Shown in pieces: positions 1 through 8,542 of a stretch of 18,957 nucleotides of DNA. Below the pieces are notes generated by a model. The model ran no database searches and was not told the DNA's origin. It saw nothing but the letters and a program-made list of their open reading frames with translations. Every line of letters begins with the position of its first letter. Within the stretch, counting starts at the first letter, position 1. The DNA is taken from positions 161,027 through 179,983 of the forward strand of contig MU069732.1 in the NCBI GenBank assembly GCA_002284615.2, in the 5' to 3' direction. The stretch is from Dunaliella salina (lineage: Eukaryota; Chlorophyta; Chlorophyceae; Chlamydomonadales; Dunaliellaceae). Made by a program: the position numbers and the translations under genes.

Positions 1-36
<36 letters not shown>
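1..36. repeat. (CA)n microsatellite at window edge
   Basis: Uninterrupted CA dinucleotide run from the first base, then CAGACACACATACTG leading into a splice acceptor at 63-64. It probably sits at the end of an intron of the plus-strand gene that follows; its left extent is outside the window. Confidence 0.95.
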
Positions 37-41
<5 letters not shown>

Positions 42-64
42 ACATACTGCCTGCAAATGTGCAG

Positions 65-211
65 GGCCTAGGCGTGCCAGTGCCCTCGAGGAGTGACGAG
101 CAGGAGGTGTACCTCAGCAGTAGCGGCCGCACACAGAGGCGCAGCCGCGGCACTCGTGGAGAGTATGTGGGGGGTGGCATGGATGATGACGACCAGTTTG
201 TGGACCGGATG
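65..211 (+). CDS. Internal exon of the unidentified gene
   Basis: Acceptor ATGTGCAG ends at 64; the reading frame is open from GGC CTA GGC to ...CGG ATG at 211; donor GTGAGT occupies 212-217. In this frame the intron gives VSA and then a stop at 221-223, so splicing at 211 is needed to extend the protein. Composition is codon-like and GC-richer than the flanking intron. Its last ~60 bases, including the donor, are the parent of the tandem array that follows. Family unknown. Confidence 0.6.
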
Positions 212-3200
212 GTGAGTGCATGAAAAGGCGAGAAATGATAGAATGAGGTATTGCTGGAAAATACGTGGGGTTCGGAATGGATGGTGAGGACCAGTTTATG
301 GACCGGATGGTGAGGACATGATAATGAGGTACCTCCGGAGAATACGCAGGGGCAGAATGTATGGATGATGAGGACCAGTTCATGGTCCAGATGGCGACTT
401 CTGGAAAAGACGAGAAAACGGGAGGAAATGCGGTCCTTCCGGAGAATATGTGTGAGACGGCAAGGATGGTGAGGACGCGTTTGTAGACCGGAAGATGAGT
501 TTACAGGAAGACGAGAGAATGAGAGAATGGGGTACTTAGGATGATACGTAGGGGGCAGCACGGATGATGAAAACCAGTTTGTGGACAGGATGGTGAGTAA
601 AAAAAAAGACGAGAATATGAGAGTGCATTAAAAGGCGAGGATATGATAAGTCAAAAGTCTTGTGTGGCTCCTCTGCTGTGGCAAAGTTGACAGATGCTTT
701 ATTGGTGCCTATCAGATTTGCAAGGTACAAACTTCCCGCAGCATGGATGATGAGGACCAGTGCGTGGATCAGATGGCGAGTACATGAAAAGACGAGGAAA
801 TGAGAAAAGAAAAGAAAAACTACGTAGGCAGAGAATTTCTCCCTACATCAATTAAGGAAAAGGAGACACATTGGCTCGAAAGAGAGCCGTGTGCCCCCTC
901 CACCACAAAGAAAATGGGTGCAGGGCAGGGTCTTTTTGTTTTGTTTTGGCAAAACCCAGATTTGATTATTTTGAGGGAAAGCCCCTTCACTGAGAAGTCC
1001 CGTTTTATTACTTTGCCCCCCTCCATACCAAGCCCGCCGCAAGGCCGCAGGCCTCGCAGCGGGTTAAGGTGATATATTTTCCGCTCACCAGGGTGCATTG
1101 TGTCGCTGTTTTGCGCATGAAGCACTTCATTGCATGCACAAACAACTGTTTGTCATACGCATTGCATGCAGACCAGTCCATCATCCAAATAAATTTTACT
1201 GTCCATGCAGTCCAAGTGTTCTAGTTGTGAATGTCCAAGCACCCAAAGTCATATCAAGTCCCTAACTAGCAAGTCAGTATTAAAAATGGGTGTTGAAGCA
1301 TTAGAATTTGGTGTTGGAGCATTAGAATTTGAGACTTGAGCATAAGAAATTGGCGTTGGAGCATTAGAATTGGGTGCTAGAGCATTAGAATTGATTTGGG
1401 AGCATTAGAATTGAATGTTGGAGCATTAGATTTGGGGTCTAGAGCATTAGAAATGGGTGTTGGAGCATTATAATCTGTATTTTCCCATGATGGGTATCCA
1501 GCCCATTTAATGAGGTAGCGGGTTGCCTCTTCATGGCAGGTGGCGAGGTTTGTGGCTCACAATGTGGTCCACTATGAAATACGCCTGCATGAAAACCGTA
1601 GCAGTGGGTGATTCCCCTGGGTTAGACCTGCTTTGCAACTAAGGTGGTGGGGCTTCGGTGGTTGGAGTTGCCTTGTGCACATAGGGGTGCATCTTAGCAC
1701 CATGTTCCATTATCAGGTCACACCAGCATGAACTGGTGAAGCACACACGCACGCATGGAGCACTTTGACATGCAAGCTGCATGATGTGTGCATGAGCCTT
1801 TTTTTTGAGCAGGCGTAAACATGAGGGGCTTCAGGACAGCTGAGAATTGAGTACGCAGGCCGAGGACCTGAGCCTTCCTCGCACGCTCTGTCTCGGCCCT
1901 CCGTTGCATTGCATCGAGCTGCTGCTGCATTGACGATCTCCCTGCTGCTGCCTGCTCATGCTCCTTCTCCTTCCCTCGGTGCTTGGTACCTCGCTCGTGA
2001 TTCTTGATGGTACCATAGTGGCAATTGAACACAGAGTCACACNACATGCACCTTGCCTTGTACACACCCTGAGCATCCATGCCATGGTACTCAAGCCACA
2101 AGTGCCTCTCATTCTCCTGCAGCCAGCTATCTGGAACTTGTTGCTCACACCATGCGGCAGGGGAGTCTTATATTCACCAGCACTGTGACCTCTCTGTACT
2201 TTCCACATCGCATTTCTTTTCTTTTCTTTGCCCAAGGCCTTTGGGGGGGGGGGAGTGAGCGGTCAACGGCTGAAGGGGGTCAAAATGGACGTTGCGCCCT
2301 TGCGGGGCGCATCGCCCATTTGATTACGAACACCAGCCACCAAAATCCCGAATTTTATCACGAACGTAATTGTATTACGAAGTTTGTATGTATTACGAAG
2401 TATGTATTACGAATCACGAAAAGACCCTGGTGCAAGGTCATTGTGTCGACAAGCATAGATGATGAGTGGGGATCGACATATAGCGCTATAGGAGTTAAAC
2501 TTATAGCGCAATAAAGCGCTAAACTGCGAAATAGCACTGTTTCTTTGTATTTGAGCCGAACCTATAGATCAGAATGTAGCGCTATTTCCCAAATATACAG
2601 TGCTATATACTGGGCTATACACCTACAGTTGACGGTTCGCTGTACGATTTTACGGGACGGTTCCGTTTTACGGTTTTAAACCGTCTTGTCCAAATTCTAA
2701 ATCGTTTAAACGGTTTGAGGCGGTTCGATGATCGGTTCGGTTCGTCAATTCTGCTCGCTCACCAAAATGTCACGTTGGGAGTGTCTGAAGTCCTCTGGAT
2801 AAGCAAATTAAGAACTAAAACCCAAAACTGCAGAACTGCAAGTCTGAACTTGATCTGCTTCAAATGTCTAACCCCCTGCGCAGCATGCTGACCCCCTCCA
2901 TCCCCCGGGCCCCCCCCCCTCCATCCATTGAGGCACCAGCCATTCTGCTTGCCATTGCTCTTTTGGGCTGGCAAGCTTGCATGGAGGCCTGCTGGGGGGG
3001 TGGCCCTGGTCATGCCTGTCACAGCAATTGCATTTTGCACTCGATACATAAATATTAAGGTAATGTAAGTTTTTTAATTTGCTTGTAGACACTGGATAGC
3101 AGCCATGCAAGCACAGCCATGCAAGCAGCGTGTGGTCCTGCAGAGCCAGACGGCAGAACTGACTGGTCGGTTTGCCACCGTCAGTTTCTTGAAAGCGTCT

Positions 3201-3891
3201 ATTACGATATGAACCGAACCGAACCGTGCATCGAACGGTTTAGACGGTCATAATTCTGAGAGACGGCGTGGGTGTACAGGCCTGGCTATATAGCGCTATG
3301 TACAGCGCTACATATGTATCGCTTTAAGCAAATGCCGATCCCTAGTGATGAGGATGAGTTTGTGGACCGGATGGTGAGTACGCAAAGAGATGAGAATATG
3401 AGAGAATGAGTGCCAGGGTCATTGTGTTAGCAAGCATGGATGATGAGGACCAGTTTGTGGACCAGATGGTGAGTACATTACAAGAAACAGAGAGAATGAG
3501 TGAAGGGTCAATGTTTTGGTGAGTTCAGGACCAGTTTTTTGGACGGCATAGTGTGCATGGAACGAGAAGGGTGATAGTGGTAAGAAGTGAACCAAAAAGT
3601 CTGCACTGCTGCCAGTACAGGAGTAGACTTCAGCGGCTTCAGAATATGGACCCCAACCTGAGTCGAGCTTCAAGGGTCTCCTGTTGAGGCAGACATGAAA
3701 CACAGGATAGGATTATGCAATGGCTGCAAGGCACTCCTCCAAAGTCAATGGTGGTGAAGATTGGGTTATAAAAACACGAATTTTTTCCTGCCTCAGATTC
3801 CTTACCCTCCTACTGCATGCAGGGCGAGTCAGAAGAAGACCCTGAGTTCCAGAGCAACTGGAACATGGGTGGCGCCTGGCGGGAAGTGTAG
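65..3891 (+). CDS. 3' end of an unidentified plus-strand gene (two exons, 3.6-kb intron between)
   Basis: I propose a split gene tail: exon 65-211 (49 codons) and terminal exon 3823-3891 (22 codons plus TAG), both phase 0, so they join in frame. The encoded tail is hydrophilic. It has a Ser/Arg-rich stretch (SSSGRTQRRSRG), a Gly run, then an acidic segment (MDDDDQFVDRM), followed after the junction by GESEEDPEFQ and a Trp-containing C-terminus (NWNMGGAWREV). I do not recognise the family. A chromatin or WD/bromodomain-type protein is conceivable from the SSSGR..RR motif but is only a guess. The intron is stuffed with tandem copies of the first exon's donor end and with transposon debris. The join is inferred from phase and splice consensus; transcript data could place extra exons in between. 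Confidence 0.5.
212..790 (+). repeat. Tandem array of exon-end plus splice-donor echoes (~98-bp unit)
   Basis: At least five echoes of the 150-212 exon/donor border follow the true exon. Junctions equivalent to 212 occur at 310, 394, 495, 593 and 776, spaced 98, 84, 101, 98 and 183 bases. Each unit runs roughly as GAGAATACGTAGGGGGCAG, then ATGGATGATGAGGACCAG, TTTGTGGACCGGATG and GTGAGT, then an ATGAAAAGACGAGAATATGAG-like intron part. Donor states are GTGAGG, GCGACT, ATGAGT, GTGAGT and GCGAGT, so several remain GT or GC donors. Further units lie at 3345-3590. Confidence 0.85.
808..915 (-). repeat. Dispersed repeat, copy 1 (pair with 7780-7885)
   Basis: AAAGAAAAACTACGTAGGCAG and the next ~90 bases align, by eye at roughly three quarters identity, with 7780-7885. 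On the minus strand both translate to a similar hydrophobic stretch (VEGAHGSLSSQ.VSFSLIDVG here, VKGIFGALAIG at the other copy), so it is probably a fragment of the same mobile element. An imperfect GC hairpin follows at about 1040-1062 (AAGGCCGCAGGCCTCGC). Positions 916-1280 hold nothing else I recognise. Confidence 0.5.
1284..1473. repeat. 21-bp minisatellite (GGAGCATTAGAATTGGGTGTT)
   Basis: About nine degenerate copies of a ~21-bp unit centred on GGAGCATTAGAATT, with unit lengths around 18-22. It lies in the large intron of the plus-strand gene. It does not resemble the neighbouring exon, unlike the other tandem arrays here. Confidence 0.9.
1718..2160 (-). pseudogene. Zinc-finger fragment, likely N-terminus of a transposase-related gene
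   Basis: On the minus strand a frame reads VPDSWLQENERHLWLEYHG, then ARCM-x-CDSVFNCHYGTIKNH and ERGTKHR, followed by a Gln/Glu/Arg-rich helix (KEKEHEQAAAGRSSMQQQLD). The C-x2-C ... H-x5-H pattern after a W-L-x-Y motif resembles the N-terminal zinc fingers of hAT-like transposases and their domesticated relatives (known family pattern; the assignment is inference). The ATG of the open frame lies inside the domain, near 2101; homologous sequence continues upstream to about 2160. Base 2043 is an N inside the second-Cys codon neighbourhood, so the frame cannot be fully checked. No downstream catalytic domain is visible, so it is a fragment. Confidence 0.5.
2236..2430. other. AT-rich stretch with repeated ATTACGAA motifs
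   Basis: After a G-run at 2242-2251 comes a segment with repeated ATTACGAA/TCACGAA octamers (about 2323-2420) and a GCGCCCTTGCGGGGCGC inverted repeat at 2295-2311. The pattern of short repeats next to a hairpin is typical of the subterminal part of a DNA transposon, but I found no matching partner end. It stops where similarity to 3413-3447 begins (about 2432). Confidence 0.35.
2467..3344. mobile_element. hAT-like nonautonomous DNA transposon (MITE), 878 bp
   Basis: The left end reads TGGGGATCGACATATAGCGC and the right end, read inward, TAGGGATCGGCATTTGC; these match as terminal inverted repeats. The element is flanked by ATGATGAG (2459-2466) and GTGATGAG (3345-3352), an 8-bp target duplication with one mismatch. 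Subterminal AGCGCTAT motifs recur in both arms. A near-perfect inverted block of ~23 bp, with CGGTTCGGTTCG, lies at 2721-2744 and 3211-3235. An 8-bp duplication plus TAGGG ends is the hallmark of the hAT superfamily. The interior (about 2745-3210) carries poly-C/poly-G tracts and no recognisable transposase. It landed inside an exon-echo unit of the host intron. Confidence 0.82.
3345..3590 (+). repeat. Second block of exon-end/donor echoes
   Basis: Three more units like those at 212-790: donor-equivalent positions 3374 (GTGAGT), 3469 (GTGAGT) and about 3551 (GTGTGC), spaced 95 and 82 bases. The second unit reads GCATGGATGATGAGGACCAG, then TTTGTGGACCAGATG and GTGAGT, very close to the parent exon end. 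The segment 2432-2466 matches 3413-3447, so the MITE split one unit of this block. Confidence 0.85.
3823..3891 (+). CDS. Terminal exon of the unidentified gene
   Basis: A pyrimidine-rich tract (TTTTTTCCTGCCTCAG..CCTTACCCTCC) and acceptor TGCATGCAG end at 3822. The frame GGC GAG TCA GAA GAA GAC ... runs 22 codons to TAG at 3889-3891. Phase 0 matches the 65-211 exon. A TGTAA lies at 3919-3923, 28 bases after the stop. Alternatives are a chance open stretch or a different upstream partner exon. Confidence 0.5.
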   Translation, partial: GESEEDPEFQSNWNMGGAWREV

Positions 3892-3918
3892 GAGAAGCGA
3901 ACACAAGTTTGGCACACC

Positions 3919-3923
3919 TGTAA
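3919..3923 (+). promoter_or_regulatory. Possible TGTAA poly(A) signal
   Basis: TGTAA is the established chlorophycean polyadenylation signal. This one sits 28 bases past the TAG at 3889-3891. A 5-mer occurs often by chance, so position is the only support. Confidence 0.35.
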
Positions 3924-4917
3924 TGCCCGAATGTCTTAGCCACACGTTGAGCCAATGGCCAAGGGGTTAAGCAACAGAAGACGGACAAGGATGATGCATT
4001 CATGAGGTGCATAAGGCAAGCCCTTACATGGGCTGCAAATCGCCTTTTCTGGTCAGTTTCTTGTTAAGTGGTAAGTGGATGCAGCCAGTCGATCACAAGA
4101 ATAATCCAGCGCACAATCGAAGGATTACGATTGCCAGGCAGGGTGCTAGCTGCTTTGGCATGGAATTGAGCATGCACGGATTCACGGGAAGTTCAATCGA
4201 TTTCTGTGTAAGGTGCCGCTTTTGAGCTCATACGTTGTTGTTTCATTTCTTGATGTACAGGGATTTTTTCCTCTTCCCACGCACTCCTTCTTTTCATTCA
4301 TCTTGAAAGGCATTCGGAAACCGTTCACTGGGAGGAGAGGGTTTTGCAGTCCTTGGAACGCATAGCTTCATCAAGAGGCAGGCTTCAAAGAAAACAATGG
4401 AAAAGGAGAGAAATGAGCAGGGGTTAAAAAGGAGGGAAGGTGCGGCACAGCAGATTGACTGCAACATTAAGATGTCCAGACCGGCGGTTAAGCTTCATTT
4501 GCGCGAGATGCCGATCAAAACAAATCGTTGTTTTGCCATGATTAATGTACAGAGCGCGAATGAATCACGACAGATATGGGACAAATCAGTTTGGGAAGGG
4601 GCGCTGCTGTTGACGAACAGTCGTTGCTAAGCAATGCAACAACGGACGGGGCAGGCCTTGAGGGGCAGTGGGTTTCAAGTTTACCTCGCTTGACTGGTTG
4701 CAGGCCTAGCTTTACTACAATGCCAAAAAAGAGAGGAAAGTCTTGGTAGGCCGGAGTCCGCGTACAGTAAGGGAAGACGTCATACCTAGCAAGACAGGAG
4801 GGCGTCATCAATAATACAATGCCATCCTATGCTTCCCGGACATGATGTTTCACAATTAAACTTTCAACAAGTGGCCCTGGCTTTCGCCAGATTCATTTCA
4901 TTAGGTTGACATGGGGG
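3924..4917. other. Intergenic, no gene recognised
   Basis: Open frames on both strands are short and lack domains or codon-like composition. A phrase GCCCTGGCTTTCGCCA occurs near 4876 and again near 5347, suggesting an old shared repeat. Nothing else could be assigned. Confidence 0.4.
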
Positions 4918-4975
4918 ATCAAGCCTTCAGCCAGTAAATTTGGCTGCTCAGCCTTTTTAGCTAAATAAACCTGAG
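4890..4975 (-). mobile_element. LINE 3'-end fragment (family 1)
   Basis: The minus strand reads FIFLAQVYLAKKAEQPNLLA then EGL, ending near 4918. It matches the last residues of the longer LINE copy at 10660-12425 (HLAEQPNNLAEG). Only the C-terminal tail is recognisable, as expected of a 5'-truncated insertion or of a SINE that shares the LINE tail. Confidence 0.55.
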
Positions 4976-5640
4976 CAAGAAATATAAAGCTGTTTCACTT
5001 ATGTAGGCAGAGAAAAAATGTGCACATGGCAAACATGTGTAACTCAGAACAGACTTCGATGTTTTTAATCAAAGCAGCAAACATTGGGGTTTGGTTGTCT
5101 CTATCTGTGGAAGGGGAATATCTGCGTCCAGAGACATTGATGCACCATGTATGAACAGCAGTTCAGCACTGAAAGCATCACCAAGAAAGCAACATGTCCA
5201 ACACCGTGTGCAAATAGCGAGCACCTAGCGTCACCAGAAAGAGCAACATGACCAGCTCCGTGTTTGTCACTAGAACAGGCTCAGGACACACCAAGAGACT
5301 ACAGGGGCCCGCGAGAAAGACCAGCAACGCAGCTGAGCGACAGAAGGCCCTGGCTTTCGCCATATTCAACAGCTTGAAGGTAGAAGTGGTAGAGAAGCAC
5401 GCGTATTTTCATCCGCCTCAGCCAACCTCTTACAGTCTTGGCTGTCGTGTTACTGCCACCCCTTGTCCCCTTTTACAGGCCACACCGACCTGGAAAGAGA
5501 TCTGCAGTTCGAAACACAGGTGGAACAGGCGTTCTCTGTTGGAGCCCCTTGGGGATCATCATGATGGGGTGGTCCTTCCCTTAATGCATGCAGCCAAACG
5601 GCAACCATAAATCCTTTTTTCTTTCCTTGCCAGCTCAGAA
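4976..5640. other. Intergenic with a short tandem duplication
   Basis: Around 5177-5270 a ~51-bp segment is duplicated (CATCACCAAGAAAGCAACATG and CGTCACCAGAAAGAGCAACATG). A 120-residue plus-strand frame covers 5248-5610. It has no recognisable domain and its ATG lies within the duplication, so I do not call it a gene. Confidence 0.4.
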
Positions 5641-6116
5641 AACATGCTCATTTAGTGTTGTGTCAATTTTACTGTTGGTGACCAATTAGTTAAGTTGTTA
5701 TAGGGGTTTTTGGGTGATGATTTTCCCTGGACCTCCATGTTGAGAATTTCTACGTTCTACATTCTACGTTCCACATTCTGCTTTGTACATGTAGTGCCAT
5801 CTGGATAAGATGTAGTAGGATGTATCAACCTTGTGTGTGTGAAGGAGTGATGGCCTGAGGCCAAGCAAGCCCTGGGAGAGGGCAAGGATGGAGCAGCAGC
5901 GTGGCAATCAGGGAAGTGTGGCAAAGAGAGCACAAGAGAGTAAGTATGCCTGAGTGTGGCAGGCATTGCAAGAAACGTGCTGCTGGTTATTGCAGCCCAA
6001 TGTCCTCTGATGGAGGGTTACTCCACCTTGGACGAAGGAGGTGGTGGTGCGGAGGCAGGCCACACACTGCCGTGACCAGAGAACCACACCACCATCTCAA
6101 CAAACAAACCCCACTG
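5641..6116 (+). repeat. Dispersed ~480-bp repeat B, copy 1 (inverted relative to 10150-10637)
   Basis: This segment, from ACATGCTCATTTAGTGTTGTG to ACCAGAGAACCACACCACC, matches the reverse complement of 10150-10637 almost throughout, by eye close to 90% identical with small indels. It contains a 7-bp VNTR (TACGTTC/TACATTC) with four units at 5751-5778, against six in the other copy. No terminal inverted repeats, RT motif or tRNA boxes were found, so the element class is unknown. Strand is arbitrary. Confidence 0.85.
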
Positions 6117-6710
6117 AGTGATTCGTGTTGCCAAGTCAGCACATCTTACAGGACATGATCTGAGCATGACAAGCAACAAAGTTTGGCTGCTCGGCTGATC
6201 TCACCTAAAAACTCCATTTCTAGAGAAAAACTCAAAAACATGGGAAGCACTGCTGGCAACTCAACAAACAAAGCAAGATTCAGCCCTCCCCGGTGTTCCT
6301 TGAAACCATGTGCATCATTGCCATCCGTCTTAAACATGCTCATCCATGGAATTCAATCTCCCAAGTGCATATGCATCCTTTCTTACGGAGAGAAACAAAT
6401 AATGCCCGTCCCTCAAATACAAACTGTTAGGAAGTAAATACGAAGTGCAAGTTAGATATATTTCTGAAATTGCTAGTCACTAGCCTAGTAGAGATTGCAT
6501 CTGATGGGACATGAGCCACCCACAAGGCAGCTGCTGGTCGTCATCCTTCCAGTGGCTCTGCTCTCGTGGTACGAAAGGTTTGCACGTTCGAAATCATTAT
6601 GCTGGATACGAAGTGACACGAAGCCCAACGTAGTGGACAAAATCTGTACAGAGTAATCCCACACCTACGGTACCTCGTACAAAATGGAGCCAAGCTACCA
6701 AGGGGAATGG
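6117..6710. other. Intergenic; short LINE tail fragment at 6165-6240
   Basis: On the minus strand, EMEFLGEIS then AEQPNFVA (about 6173-6230) resembles the family-1 LINE C-terminus. The rest, 6240-6710, contains no frame or motif I can assign. A GTTCGAAATC at about 6588 looks like a tRNA B box but has no A box at proper spacing. Confidence 0.4.
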
Positions 6711-6746
6711 ACACTACATTACATTACATTACATTACATTACATTA
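6711..6746 (-). repeat. (TGTAA)n pentanucleotide repeat at a LINE 3' end
   Basis: Plus strand ACATT repeated about six times; on the minus strand it reads TGTAATGTAA... and starts directly at the stop codon (TTC TAA) of the LINE fragment to its right. It is best read as the 3' tail of that element. The repeat unit equals the chlorophycean poly(A) signal. Confidence 0.8.
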
Positions 6747-7290
6747 GAAAACATGACCTTCAGCCATATAGTTTGGCTGCTCGCTGTGTTTGGAAAGAAT
6801 CCATACATTCAGAACTAAAATGGTAGGTCTCGGCTTTTAGAAACAGAAAGTATTCTGAGAGAAAAAGCTTGTCTAGCAATTGTCCCGTAGCATGTAGATC
6901 ACACTGAGGTGCATTTCCTTGCCAATTGGGGGTTTCCACTTTGAGGTTGTGAGCGGGTGTCAGGCTGAGAAACTGACGCAGCCAAAACAGTGTCCTAGCT
7001 TGCCGTGCCACATTGGCAAACTATGTGACATGGCGGTTTGCCATGCCACAGCGGCAAACCGACTCAACCAACTTGCAGCAGATTCTCGTTGCAGCACACT
7101 CTGGGTGTGACACGGGCAACCTGAAGCATGCTGAGTTTCTCATTCGCCTACCAAAATTCAGGCAAAGGTGCCTAGGAATGTGGAGAGGTTTGCCAAAAGC
7201 AGAGACAGGCCGAAAAGGAAGTGCCACCCAGCTGTGGTACTTACCTACTTTGTTCGAATGTTCCCCATGCTCTTGGCCTGAGCGTGCCAC
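6744..7290 (-). mobile_element. LINE 3' fragment (family 1), frameshifted
   Basis: The minus strand, in two frames, reads NKVGKYHSWVALPFRP ... HIPRHLCLNFGRRMRN, then AHNLKVETPNWQGNAPQCD, SECMDS and finally EQPNYMAEGHVF with a stop at 6744-6746. The same order occurs in the longer copy at 11453-12425 (KLAKYHHWVALPLKP, VPRYLHLDLGKHMLRN, HTLRVETSLWQ, AEQPNNLAEG). At least one frameshift near 7015 separates the blocks, so it is dead. The element ends in the (TGTAA)n tail at 6711-6746. Confidence 0.8.
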
Positions 7291-7720
7291 TGTTCCCTAT
7301 CCAGTCCCTCATGAGCAGATATGAATTATGTTGCAGACTATATCCGAAAGGGACAGGACATCGTAATGTACTACAGTATGCATTGTCACTTATTACGGCC
7401 CACTGGAAACGCGGCCTATCATTATTATCATACTTTTATTCTTAACTTTGTGTTTTGTCCTTCTCTCTCCTTGGTGTTGAGGCCTGCCTCTCATTCAGTA
7501 TGCTCACAAACTTATTGGTACAAGGCGTGCGAGTGAAAACTCTTACAATGTTAGAGTTGGTTTTTTCTGAATGACAGTCAGGTTTGAGAGCTAGGTGCAG
7601 ATACTCCAACATGGTGGAATGTGCTTAACTTTGCATGCCCATTCCATGCTGAGTGACTTTGCCCATATTTCTTTCAGCAGTTGACACCTCCAAATTGAGC
7701 TTAAGGCTTTGTTTCCTCTA
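7291..7720. other. Intergenic, nothing recognised
   Basis: Open frames are short and of low-complexity composition; no motifs, no convincing repeats. Confidence 0.4.
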
Positions 7721-8215
7721 TCAGCTGACATTTATACAAGTTAGAGCACTGCTTTCTGTTTTTAACCTAAAAAGAACAAAAAAGAAAAAAACTACGCAGG
7801 CAGTGAAAACACTCCCCACATAAATTAGGCAAAAGAGGTAACCTATGGCCAAGGCACCGAATATCCCCTTCACCAAGAGGAAATGAGAAAAGAAGTCAGT
7901 GGGGGTCAGGAGGGTTACTGGCAGTAGCCCGTGCCTGACCTTGTTGATGAGAGTTGTAAGAAGTCTTTTCAAGAGCTTGCCTGGTACTAGCAAGCTTGTG
8001 GAATGAGCATGAAACTTCAGAGCAAGCTTGGTAGCCTTATGTGTGTCAAGCCCTTGGTTAAGCTGTTTGAGTGGCTCCAAAGTGTGGGGGGTGTATATGA
8101 CTCCACCCACACCTAACAGAATAGTTTGAAGGGCGAACAAACTTTCCACACTGCACAAAATCAGCACAAACACAACATTGAAAGCTTGCGCACAAAAACT
8201 CTTCAAGGCGCACAC
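7721..8215 (-). pseudogene. Fragment of a retroelement-like ORF (minus)
   Basis: An open frame of 164 codons reads TILLGVGGVIYTPHTLEPL, then GLDTHKATKLALKFHAHS (about 8130-7985) before degenerating into hydrophobic residues. From memory, blocks of this type occur near the C-terminus of ORF2-like proteins of green-algal non-LTR retrotransposons; I cannot verify that here. The similar phrase on the opposite strand at 8236 (see 8126-8542) supports a repeat origin. The part at 7780-7885 is the second copy of the dispersed repeat at 808-915. It is unlikely to be a functional host gene. Confidence 0.45.
7780..7885 (-). repeat. Dispersed repeat, copy 2 (pair with 808-915)
   Basis: AAAGAAAAAAACTACGCAGG and the following ~90 bases match 808-915 with substitutions and short indels. 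It forms the distal part of the retroelement-like frame at 7721-8215, which identifies the 808-915 copy as part of the same element. Confidence 0.5.
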
Positions 8216-8542
8216 CGCAATAAAAGAGTCACACTACATACCATCCTAATTGGAGTTGCTGAATTTTTCTTCAATCCCTACGCTATTGATCCCCGGGGGA
8301 CACTATTGATCCTTGAGAGCCCTGCAAACTTGGCCCAACCAAAGACAAAGCTCACAAAACCTACCAAAGAACTCCACTATCACGCTGTAAAGTCCCTAAG
8401 AAAAATCCACAACGCCAAAAATGCCATCCAATTCAGTAACATCAGCAATGGGGGTTTGGGGGAGGCTAGAAGGAGGGCTGCGTACAGGACAGCGAGGCGC
8501 GCAGCGGAACGGATGGCCGACAATCCGCTGGACCCACATTAG
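8126..8542 (+). pseudogene. C-terminal fragment of a retroelement-like ORF (plus)
   Basis: An open frame of 138 codons contains TLHTILIGVAEFFFNPYAID, then KSLRKIHNAKNAIQFSNIS and an Arg/Ala-rich tail (RRRAAYRTARRAAERMADN) ending PLDPH and TAG at 8540-8542. The TILIGV...NPYAIDP block mirrors TILLGV...YTPHTLEP on the minus strand next door, so two related fragments stand head to head. The tail and its DPH end recall C-termini of algal LINE ORF2-type proteins (memory-based inference). The upstream start is arbitrary; the domain proper begins near 8232. Confidence 0.45.

Noticed and set aside
5248..5610. 120-codon plus-strand open frame
   Set aside because: No domain, no splice or poly(A) context, and its start lies in a local duplication.
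6575..6600. B-box-like GTTCGAAATC
   Set aside because: No A box at tRNA spacing and no tail.
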